Shown here in pieces: positions 48,607 through 64,000 of a stretch of 64,000 nucleotides of DNA. Source of the DNA: Xiphias gladius (taxonomy: Eukaryota; Chordata; Actinopteri; Istiophoriformes; Xiphiidae). Positions within the stretch are counted from its first letter, which is position 1, and each line of letters begins with the position of its first letter. A model generated the notes under the pieces. It saw only the letters and a list, made by a program, of their open reading frames with translations, was not told the origin of the DNA and did not search any database. The DNA lies in contig NC_053417.1 in NCBI RefSeq assembly GCF_016859285.1, positions 22,219,706 to 22,283,705 of the forward strand. Reading direction: 5' to 3'. The translations under genes and the position numbers were made by a program.

Positions 48607-51600
48607 ATGTGGGAGACCGAGAAATACAGGGAGCATCTTTCAAATAACAACTCCAGCCATTCACGGCAAACTGAGTTTAATCTGGTCCAAGTGAAAGGAA
48701 CATGGATCAGACAATCCGAGAAGGGTCAACTGGCGGAAGGAAAGTTATCCGAGGCTAAAATGTAAGTACTGACTGTGGAGGCGTTCATTATTCTACATTT
48801 AAATGATTATTTGACAAATGATTCTGTTTTTGTAATATTACTGGGTTTTATATGTACAATGGCAAAATTAATGAATTTAATCTGGTTGTTACACAAATTA
48901 AATAGCATATACATCAACATAATGTCATGCAACCGTAATAATAAGTATCTTTCTTTCTTAAAATAAGTTTGCATTCATAACTTGTTCACATTCATTGGTT
49001 ACACTGTGTGTTCATTATACTGTATGCTCCTTGGTTATATATTCATAAGTATGCGCCGTGGACTGGGGGAGGTGAAATACCTTTCTATTTTAGGCTGAGG
49101 TCAGTCATGTGTGAAACATGTACAGCAGTGGTGGAAGAAATGATTCAGATCCTATACTTAAAGGCCCTGAAAATATACATATTTTCTCAGTCTCAAGTCT
49201 TAGTATGAATGATCGGATCCCACATGGAAAAACACAATTTTCTGCACAAAACGTTCAGTTTTAGTGTTTTCAAATGAGTGATTTCTTTTTTTTTTTCTTT
49301 TCTTTTCTTTTTTCCCTCTGTGCTCTTCTCACCGGTTTGAAGTTGCCAGGGCTCATTTAGAAAAAAAAACTACTTAATGTGCACGAATCAGGATTCAGCA
49401 ACATTTGAATTAGACTCTGGTGTTTGGTGTCTCTCTCGAATCTGACTACAAACCACACTCACACAGTCCTGGTCAAGCAGACCAGCTGAGTTTTTGAGTA
49501 ATAAAGACTCCTGCATTGAAACTTTTAGTCCAGTAAATGCACCAAAGCATTAGCAACAAAATATACTTAAAGAAAGTATATTTATTTACATTACTAAGTT
49601 CATTACTCACAAAACAAATTAGGTGAATCCTCGAGGTCGAAAAATGTGTATTGAATGCATTTCCTTCCCCATAAAATATCGGCAAAGCCGATATTCCAAG
49701 TATTTTAAGTCCCGCATTGTTTACATGCATGTTTACGAGCCTGCAGTTTTCTCCTTCACTGCATACTGCCGGGTAGTTTAATCTATAGCAGTGCACTAAG
49801 TTGATCATATTTTTTGTATGTAAAAGCAACACTTAACTATAGCTGTTAAAAAAGTAAAGTAAAAGTACCTCAAAATTTTATCAAGTACACAACTTGAGTA
49901 AATGTACTTAGTTACTTTCCACCACTGATGTGCTGTGAGTTACAAGCAGTGTGTGATAACATTTTAGCAGGTATTTCTTTAAGTCCCTCAACGACAAAAC
50001 ACTGACCTTTGAACTGGAACTAATAGCCCATTAATTTTTATTCTTTGGTTGCTTTATTGTGAATTATCTTCAGCCATGAGAACAAGTCAGAACACGGAGT
50101 TTCCTGGACTGTGGTCAGCCCCATCGTATTCACCTACAGAGTCATTCAGTGCAAAAACGTATTGGATCCCAGCAATGACGCGCTGCTCTGGGGTCATTTA
50201 GGAGAAGAAGAGTCTAAAGGTACCATAAGTAACTCCAAACCTGTGAGGCGTTTTGTTGTCATTGATGAAACTGTCCATCATCTGTATGGCTCTCAGGTTA
50301 TTCAGTACTTTGAGGCCAGAGAAGTCGTGTACAAGATTCTCCCTCTGCCCACCACCGAAGAAAACAAGGGTATGGAGTTAGTGACCAAGATCCTGGAGGA
50401 GGTTCATGAGTTTTGCATTGACAGGCGCTCTGAGCCAATCATAGCCATTGGTGGTGGGGTTTGTCTGGATGTGGTGGGTTTGGCGGCATCGCTCTATCGC
50501 CGGAGAACTCCGTACATTCGGGTGCCGACAACTTTACTCTCTTATGTTGATGCCAGTGTGGGGGCAAAAACAGGGGTCAACTTTGCCAGTGGGAAAAACA
50601 AGCTTGGAAGTTATGTCCCACCAGTGGCGACGCTCTTAGATCGCTCATTCTTCCAAACTCTTCCACCACGTCAGATCTCCAATGGGATGGCAGAGATGTT
50701 AAAGGTGCTCGTCACGGCATGATCATTGTTTGAGAGAGTGATTTTTCCTGATGGTCTTGCATGTGGTAGCCCACGAACAACCAAGTGTGTACACCTTAAC
50801 TTCCTGCCAACCATTTTTGAAAGCACAACAACTGTTTTCAGGCTGATTTTCCTGATTTTTAGGCAGACATAGGTGGCTTTTATTGTTGGTAAGTTAGGAA
50901 AATGAATATGCTGAGGACAGAACTGCTTTATTGTGCACGGTAGTTTCATTGCAAGCAGAAATCAACTTTCTTGTTTGTGCATTAGGGCTCAGAAATCGGA
51001 CACCTGACAGCTAGAATGCCTTGCATTAACAAGCTATGTTGCTGAGAAATGGAACTAATGTGAATTTGGTTGAATATTAAGTAGTTAGTATTGTGTGCAC
51101 AAGTTAATCATTTGTGTGAAAAGGGTGTTATCCTGTTCACACAAGTTTAAAAATATCTTTCAGGACTTCGGGAGCTCCTGGATTTACCCACAAGCGCTTG
51201 AACACACCAGCAAGAGAGACAGTCAAAACAGTTTCTTGTTGCAAGTGTATTAACAAGATTTATAAGCTTCAAATCTCTTGAAGCTGATTTTCAAACTACT
51301 GAAATGTCCTCAATTCTTGGCAACAAAGGCTAAATCCAGCTAACCGCATTTGCATATTTCTAAAAACTTATATTAATTGATTTTGAAGTTTTCCCATTAA
51401 CAGTGCAAACTACCACTGTCTTGTTGTTAAGACACCTACAGCAATTTGCACAATCCCAAACGTAAAGTATATAGCAGAAGAGAGCAACAGTAGCTACATG
51501 TCGTGGCAAAAACACTTGTTTGCTAAAGGTCAACTGAGCTGGCTCTTCTCAAGCTACAACTTTGTAAAGGTAGAACTGTTTACTGCCTCACAGCAGCCCT

Positions 51601-53093
51601 GGTTTAGGCCTGAAGCATTAGTCCTCCACAGCCGAAACTCCTTTGGACTTCTCTGCCGGTGGAAACCATGGCTGAAAGCTGAAAGCTGAAACTCAACTCC
51701 CCCCCAAAGCACCAAACCTCTCTTGGTTTTCACTAACCTCTGACTTTTGGCTAAAGTCCCCCTCTACACAGAAATGTACTTTGCTCATTGTTACTTCACT
51801 TGGATGTTTGAGCGTCACTGTTCAGAATGATATATGTGCAGTTTGCTCACCTTAAATCTGAATCGAAGACATGTACAGTGTGTACCAGCATGATTTTGGG
51901 ACATCACAACTATTTTGGAAGCCCAGTTGTGTTGAAATATACAACATACACAAATGTGCTAACTTTGGAAATCAACAATATTTGCATATTAATAAAGTCT
52001 GTGTTTTTATTTGTATTTTTAAATGACTTCTTTTAAGAATTTTTATCAGGCTAATTGAACTTTTTGTGAAAAACCTCAGACACAAATTATTACCCAAGCA
52101 GAGCATTTTTATGTGTATTAAACTGGAATCTTTGAAATTCTCTGCAATGCACACATTGTACTACAACCAAGTACATGTGATTAAATAGTACTATTAGGAC
52201 ATTGCAGTTAATAATAGAGTGTGTCTGTATTTCTATTCTTCCATTTGTCTCCAACTGTCTGCTGTAATTGTCCCATTTTACCTCAGATGGCCCTGATGAA
52301 GCACCGTGGCCTGTTTGAGCTGCTGGAGGCTGAGGGCAGGAAGCTGCTGCACACCAAGCTGCAGTCATGTGAGAGCAACAACAGCTCTGAACACGAAGAC
52401 TGCGCCACAACATCGACCCGCATCGCCATAGAAACCATGCTGGAGGAACTGGCTCCTAACTTGTGGGAGGATGATTTGGACAGGCTGGTGGATTTTGGTC
52501 ACCTCATCAGTCCAGAATTAGAAATGGTGAAGAAGTGGTTTCTATTGCGTTTCTGTTTTTGAGATATAAGGTCACGGAGAGTCCCTGAACTTGCCCAGAC
52601 TGATGATTATATACATTTCCATCTTTTCTGACTGCGCAGAGAGTGTTGCCAGCATTGCTTCATGGCGAGGCAGTCAACATCGACATGGCCTTCATGGTGT
52701 ATGTGGCCCACCAGAGGGGGTTGCTGACAGCAGACGAGAAGGGCCGCATCATCCGGTGCATGCTGGGCCTGGAGCTGCCTGTGTGGCACCAGGACTGCAC
52801 TCTGGCCCTGGTGCAGAAATCCCTCAAGGAGCGTCTGAAGCACTCTGCTGGCTCTCTGAGGATGCCTCTCCCCACAGGACTGGGACATGCAGGTATACTG
52901 ATAGAATATAAAACCTGTCTGTCAACAGTCGTAGTAAATACAGGTCAAACACAATTTGTTTGTGACATCAAATACGTTGATGAACATTTTTTCTGATTTC
53001 ACAGAAATCTTCCACGACATGATCGAGGATAATATCCTCTGCCAAGCTTACCAGAAATGGACGGATGAGCTTGCTTCTTCTGCGAACAAATAA
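48607..53093 (+). CDS. eevs: eevs: 2-epi-5-epi-valiolone synthase (gadusol pathway)
   Basis: Five exons join in phase to 455 residues: 48607-48761, 50074-50704, 52287-52526, 52640-52892 and 53005-53093. This is a sugar-phosphate cyclase of the dehydroquinate-synthase superfamily. The nucleotide-binding GGGVCLDVVGLAASLYRRR begins at about residue 178, followed by TPYIRVPTTLLSYVDASVGA, KTGVNFASGKNKLGSYVPP, the NGMAEMLKMALMKH metal-site region spanning the exon 2/3 junction, and HGEAVNIDMAFMVYVAH with the second metal-site histidine. It converts sedoheptulose 7-phosphate to 2-epi-5-epi-valiolone in the cytosol; MT-Ox then makes gadusol, a UV screen put into fish eggs. Mammals lack the gene; in fish it is known to lie near mitf. 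All visible motifs are intact, so it looks functional. It sits tail-to-tail with mitf and downstream of mdfic2 on the same strand. Confidence 0.95.
49126..49927. mobile_element. hAT-type non-autonomous element in eevs intron 1
   Basis: The left end CAGTGGTGGAAGAAATGATT is mirrored at the right by AGTTACTTTCCACCACTG. The inner right part (CAAGTACACAACTTGAGTAA, then ATGTACTTAGTTAC) is the familiar end of a very abundant teleost hAT MITE. About 800 bases with no transposase. Confidence 0.7.
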
Positions 53094-53353
53094 AAACCTC
53101 AACCATTACAAGTGTAACTATAACTTGAAATACATAAAGTTTTTACTTTAAGCCCCCCATATTCAGCAATCATAAGCGGGATATAAATGTTTACTAAATG
53201 GTTCATTACACACTGTAACGTAACTCCTGTGGGCACCCACAAGTGGAGGCTGTATAAACAGATAATGCTTGACAATATAGTAAAACACAGCTTTAATTAT
53301 ATAAAATATGCCGTCACAGAAGAAATTATAATTGTTGACAAATTCTGTACATT

Positions 53354-53359
53354 AATAAA
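53354..53359 (+). promoter_or_regulatory. eevs: Candidate polyadenylation signal of eevs
   Basis: AATAAA about 260 bases after the stop. Another AATAAA overlaps the stop codon itself (53089-53094) and is less likely to be the only signal. Confidence 0.35.
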
Positions 53360-54028
53360 CACTTAAAAATGTCATATCCACTTACAACTACGTTATAGTG
53401 TGTTATAAACCTTTATTAAATGTTTGTATACATGCTATAAATGCTAAATAGTGGGACTTGAAGTGTTCGTGTTGTGGAAGAAAAAACACAAGCTCCACCA
53501 ACATCCAAATAAAACTTTTAATATTTCTCACAACATTGTTTCCACATTGAGTACCAATGAGTTCGAGTTCGCTAATCCGAAACCAGTGCGTACAGTAATA
53601 ATTGCTACATTCATCTCGTATAAACTGTAACAGTAAGAACAGTAGCAACATCAGCAGAGAACCTGTCTGTACGAACCACAGGGATGAAAGTGAGCATAGA
53701 GGTCTAAGTCGAGCTAACATGGTTCTTCATTAGTGGTTTACCCATAATGTGCCATAGTGATTAGCAGTAGGAAAAATTCATTATGAAGTCAAAGCGGTGG
53801 CTTTAATTAAGTGCCGCCACCACCACGTGTAATGCTGATGTTCATTCTAACCAGTCACATTTCAGGGTTTACATGATGTATCTGTTCCATTAGAAAAAAG
53901 CTGATCTGGGTCCAGTCAAAAGGCAGTGTTGCAGGCCTGTTTGTGTTGTCAGTACCTGGGACTGGTGTTGAACGTAACGGTCATTTTGCTGTCCACTGAA
54001 GCTGTACTTCACCTATGACAAGAAGATC

Positions 54029-54225
54029 CTAAATCGAGTTCTGCTTGCTACGTTTCTCCAGAGCTTTCAAGGCACGGTGTTCATCAGTGGAAAGTGTTTG
54101 CCCCTCGTCGGATGTGACACCGCATATACTGTTATCATGCGACTGAGGTTCCACATTTAGGTCATGTGAAGACCACCAAACAAAATCCCTCTGCTCACGA
54201 AGACTGCGAGATGCAGCTGAAAGCT
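54029..54225 (-). other. Coding-like terminal exon of an unidentified minus-strand gene
   Basis: Read on the minus strand, a pyrimidine-rich stretch (GTGGCTTTTTCCAG) leads into 65 open codons ending in TAG. The peptide contains SRSLREQRDFVWWSSHDLNV, then TSDEGQTLSTDEHRALKALE and a basic end KRSKQNSI. Composition is protein-like (polar/charged, few low-complexity runs), unlike the random frames around it. It has no ATG and no recognised partner exons upstream. It could be the last exon of a gene otherwise lost or unrecognised, an alternative mitf 3' exon, or chance. I do not recognise the family. Confidence 0.3.
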
Positions 54226-54699
54226 CTGGAAAAAGCCACTAAGTGGATTCTTGAAATAAGATTTTTGTGCACGGTCTCCAACTTCTGTGTTCAAGAATGA
54301 ACTTTCACAATGTACCTAACCTGTTTGTACCATATATATCCCCTGATCGCCATCATACTGTAGGTATTGCTTTTAATTATGAACAAGAAACACCACTAAC
54401 AAAGGTGCATCAGCCAAGCTGTTTATAGCTCTTCATATCTTTATATGAACTTGCTGTATATTTGATTTTGGCAGCACATTTTGGCAGTCATCACTGTGAA
54501 CTACATTCATACTAGTCTCGAAATGATTCGGACCATTCAGTACAACGTTCTTCAGTGTAGAATTTGACCTTTATAAAGATAAAATAAAATGCACAGCCAA
54601 AACATGTGGAGCGCCAAAGTGTTCCATACTACATAGAGAAGATATTGTGAAATAAATAATCATAAAGTATTGGATAAATTGAAATTGTGACCTGGTGAT

Positions 54700-55005
54700 A
54701 CACGAAAGGTTCAGGGATTGCCAAAGTTATTACACTTCATCCTGAGGGTGATGAGTCTGTCTGAACAGAATGTCATGGCAATGCATCCAATAGTTGTCAA
54801 GTCAAGATATTTCACTAAAAGCAAAAAAAATGTCAACCTGCTGGTGGCACAAAGGGAAAAGTCAGGGGATTACCAAGTACATGGAGATTCATCCTCTGAG
54901 CACCATGGATTTCGTAGCAATCCATCCAACAGTTTCTCATATATTTCAGACCGGACTGAAGCCATCCATAGAGCTGCTGCTAGCACAGCTAAAAAATCAA
55001 TAAAC
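54700..55005. repeat. High-copy teleost interspersed repeat
   Basis: Phrases such as GTCAGGGGATTACCAAGTAC, GAGATTCATCCTCTGAGCAC, GTAGCAATCCATCCAACAG and ATATTTCAGACCGGACTGAA are typical of a repeat scattered through percomorph genomes. The class is not certain. Confidence 0.6.
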
Positions 55006-57823
55006 CTCATCTACTTAATGTGAAATGTTTTTTTTCATCATTCTTATTTTATTAGTATTGTATTTTCCCCAATGACACTTTTTATTTCAAAACTTTTCAT
55101 GGCAGCGGAGCTTCAGCCCATCGTGCGCCTCCAGCCTCCCAGCAGGCTCAACGAGAGCTAGCCCCTTTAGCTAGGCAGCTCCAGGTGGCCACAACAGCCA
55201 GATTTCTGCTGCTTTTTTCTCCCTCTGAGGAAGATCTCGAGAAAAGCACAACATGGCCAGGAAAGCGCTCAATTAACGAGTCAGCGGCTACTGCTAACAC
55301 CGGCTCTTCACTCAGACGTGTTTGGTTCGGGATCAGTTCGCTGTTGCTGGTGGGAGCTAGCTGGCTGAATTTGGGAGCTGTCGGTGGGGAGGACTGGCCG
55401 AGGCGCCGGGGAGAATTTTTAAATTCATTCATTCGTTTTGTTCAAAGTCGTTGGGAAAAATGGCATACATGAAATAAAAGAAAGGGGGCACTTTGAAATT
55501 AACATTTCTTTACTAAATAAAAACAAAATAAATAAAACTCTGCTGCTATTAGAATAAGAACGATAAAATAACATTCCATAATAATGAATTTAATAACTTA
55601 TTAAATTATTTCAGAATTTAGTGGTTTAATTATATGTTTTACTCAACGTATATATTTTACTACTTTATTTCACAATGCCTTTTCTATTTTTTTCATATTG
55701 AACACTTTGGTCTTCTTGTTCTTATAGTGTTATCTTGTACTGAAAAAAGGCCCCTTCCTACTGCTCTGTAAGGTAAGTTAACACTCTTCAGGTTAATCCA
55801 TGAGGCACCAAACACCAATATAAACATCAACAAAATGTTGCATCGCTCTCCTCTTACATCACCAGGGTAACAGAAATGACTGTAAGGCACTTAAATCAAT
55901 TAAAAAGATAATCATGTCGATAATGTTTTAGACTAATTCATAAGGAGATCACATTGTCAAGACATGATGCTGCTCTACAGGCACAACTTCAACCATTGCA
56001 TAGTTTAACAAAATGGAGGCTGTGCTGTAACAGGGCTCTAAATATATGGCAGGTAGTTCTTTACAAAGGCATACTCATGCAATGTGCTACAACAAATTGC
56101 TGAAATATACAACAACCATACACCATAAAGATTCTACAATCTCATACAATAGTCTGTATGCATTTGAAAAGCCATATACAATAGTTAGTTTATGCTTGGA
56201 TACAAAAAAAAAAAAAAAAAAAGGCACAAAAACAAACCACGTTTCAATTTACAGAGGTCATTCCAGTGTTTTGACAATGTCATGCATTTCATACAAAATC
56301 CCAAAGCAGTCTCCTTATACTCCATGGCAATATAAATGTTCACATAATGGAAAAAAAAAATAAAACATCCTGAAAGTGAAATGTCATCCCAGTGATGTGA
56401 AAAAATGATTTAGGAAATGGATGGACAATTATAAAAACCGAGCACTGTGTGCTGGAATAGTAGCAGTTTTACCAGTTCTGTTAGTCCGATCCCTACAGAC
56501 AAGAATACAGTAAAAACTGAATTGATTCATTTTGCGTACATCAATCACATATCAAATATTTAAAGAATTACGTAACAATATTCAGATCTATCAAGTGAAC
56601 TCGGCTTCTTGTGCGCATGTCAGGGCTACTATATAGCCTTATTTTGACTTGAGCTAAGATTCTACTAGTTTTGAGACTTTGAATCATAAAAAAAAAAAAA
56701 AAAAAAAAAATCTTGGAAGTTTGTTTTAAATTCTTTAAGTAAAGTATTTCAGCGGTTTTGGTAGTGAGGAATGTATTGGTAATATACAGTATGTATCTGG
56801 TACACACTGCTGGATCAATCAGCACTGGGTGGTTTAAAGGACGCGTGGTGAAGCATGTGGTGAAACGTGACCTCTCTCTCTCCTTACTGGATTGCTGTGC
56901 TCCATCTTGACATTATGACACTGAATAAAAAAACTAAAATTACCAATTATTGATGCTGATTTTGTTCATTTTAATTATCTAGAGGGAGACGTTTTAGCTT
57001 AAGATTGTTTTAAATGTGCTTTTATTTATTATCCCGGGCTCTTTTAAAAGCCTTGTTATAAATTAATATTCAAGGGGAATGTGTACATAAAGTCCTGTTT
57101 ACATAGATACATAAATAAGATCAAATCTACAAATGATTAATATTTGTCAAGGAAGAAATTTCAACTGGAAGACTGACAAAGACTCAGCTAACAGCCAAAA
57201 CATGTGCATAGCAATACAACATCGATGTATACACATCTCAATAAGGCATTGGCACATTCAAGTTCAATCTAAGACACAAGGAGTGTAAAGCACTATAGTA
57301 ATAAATAGATTTGTTTCTTCTATTATTGCTAGTGATTTAAAAAGCAGTGTTCATCTCACCACAAAATATCTACATTTCTGACCATGATTTATAACTTCCC
57401 TAGATTCTTTGGAATCAATAGAAATAAACATAATCTAGCCTCTATCCAAAGATAAATGCACATTTTGTTAAATATAAAAACTTCTATTTTTGTAACTCAT
57501 TGTCATCAAAGTATTGATTAAAGCAAACATACTTTAAAATCAGTCCTTGAAATCAAGGTTGAGGGCTTGAAAAGACAAAGATATCACAAAAAACTAACAC
57601 ACAAAAAAAAAAAAAAAAACATGAATGGAAAAGATTGAATACATGTAAACACAAGTGGTGGGGGAGGAAAAAAAACAAAACAAAACAACAACAGAACAGA
57701 ACGAATGGCACAAAGAGGAGAAAGCCTGTCCAGCAGCTGAGAGTGAGTTAGCTACTGACAGGAACGTGTGCAGGAGGATGGAGGGGTTGGAGATGCAGGT
57801 GAGATGTCTTCCAGTAGGGGGTG

Positions 57824-63799
<5,976 letters not shown>

Positions 63800-64000
63800 T
63801 TACAGTAATCTGATCCGTCCAATTTAAAAACAAAAAAAAAGTTCAACTTCTGTGTTTAACTTCTATCTAAACTAAAGAGTGCTAAAGCTGGTTTCTTCTT
63901 GTTTGCACCAGAAGACTAAGCTTGCTAGTATGAGGACAGACACATCCAGCTCATCTTTTAAAAGGCAAGAAAAGTAATTAGTTATGCATGTCAAGGAATC
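63800..64000 (-). promoter_or_regulatory. mitfa: 5' UTR and proximal promoter of the mitf M-form (cut by window edge)
   Basis: Directly upstream of the M-form ATG on the minus strand. A TTTTAAAA TATA-like box lies at about 63955-63962. The M promoter of vertebrate mitf is driven by SOX10, PAX3 and LEF1; the roughly 200 bases available do not allow me to assign those sites. Longer mitf forms, if present, start beyond the window. Confidence 0.4.

Larger units (their letters stand above)
53094..57823. other. Interval between eevs and mitf; no MT-Ox gene seen
   Basis: Contains eevs 3' UTR, one coding-like minus-strand segment (54029-54225), a teleost repeat (about 54700-55005), a GC-rich block of unknown nature (55085-55440), and AT-rich sequence from about 55.5 to 57.8 kb that probably is a long mitf 3' UTR (AATAAA on the minus strand at 55664-55669 and others). 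I found no methyltransferase (GxGxG-type) or oxidoreductase exons on either strand. Confidence 0.55.

Noticed and set aside
50705-52286. Stop codon a few codons after exon 2 of eevs read as a truncation
   Set aside because: The stop lies in the intron; a GTGCTC donor follows the AAG codon and the frame continues in phase at 52287.
54162-54169. Perfect TCATGTGA M-box (and CACGTG at 53824-53829, GTCACGTC at 48533-48540) near eevs as MITF targets
   Set aside because: An 8-base motif is expected about once or twice per 64 kb by chance, and the site near the eevs start has a mismatched core. Not enough to claim MITF control of eevs.
55148-55472. Overlapping open frames of about 95 codons on both strands
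   Set aside because: GC-rich stretch with no splice sites or recognisable motifs; probably part of a repeat.

Overview
The window is vertebrate nuclear DNA, almost certainly from a teleost fish. Genes are split into many short exons with GT-AG introns of 0.1-5 kb. The intergenic DNA holds typical teleost mobile DNA: Tc1/mariner and hAT-type elements, LINE fragments and short tandem repeats. I rebuilt seven protein-coding genes from splice sites and reading phase, and each closes into one uninterrupted frame.

Layout: 1-5.4 kb, no recognised gene, but a GC-rich promoter-like block and one exon-like segment. 5.6-7.8 kb (-), oard1, a macrodomain ADP-ribose deacylase. 11.1-12.7 kb (-), guca1b (GCAP2), a photoreceptor guanylate cyclase activator. 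15.5-22.6 kb (-), ppp4r2, regulatory subunit 2 of protein phosphatase 4, carrying an almost perfect 1.21-kb tandem duplication of three exons. 23.2-26.2 kb (+), eif4e3, head-to-head with ppp4r2. 31.0-44.8 kb (+), foxp1-like forkhead repressor. 46.1-47.3 kb (+), mdfic2-like I-mfa domain protein. 48.6-53.1 kb (+), eevs, 2-epi-5-epi-valiolone synthase, the first enzyme of the gadusol sunscreen pathway. 57.8-63.8 kb (-), mitf (mitfa type), starting from the melanocyte-type first exon.

The block ppp4r2-eif4e3-foxp1-mdfic2-mitf keeps the order and relative orientation of human 3p13, whereas the human counterparts of oard1 and guca1b lie at 6p21.1, next to the paralogous FOXP4-MDFI-TFEB group. A UV-screen biosynthesis gene therefore sits tail-to-tail with the master regulator of pigment cells. 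The second gadusol enzyme (MT-Ox), which pairs with eevs in other fish, is not recognisable in the 4.7 kb between them.

The points most worth checking are the in-frame exon duplication in ppp4r2, the eevs locus without a visible MT-Ox, an unassigned coding-like terminal exon at 54.0-54.2 kb (-), a foxp1 that seems to lack the glutamine-rich N-terminal block, and the mixed 3p13/6p21.1 gene content.
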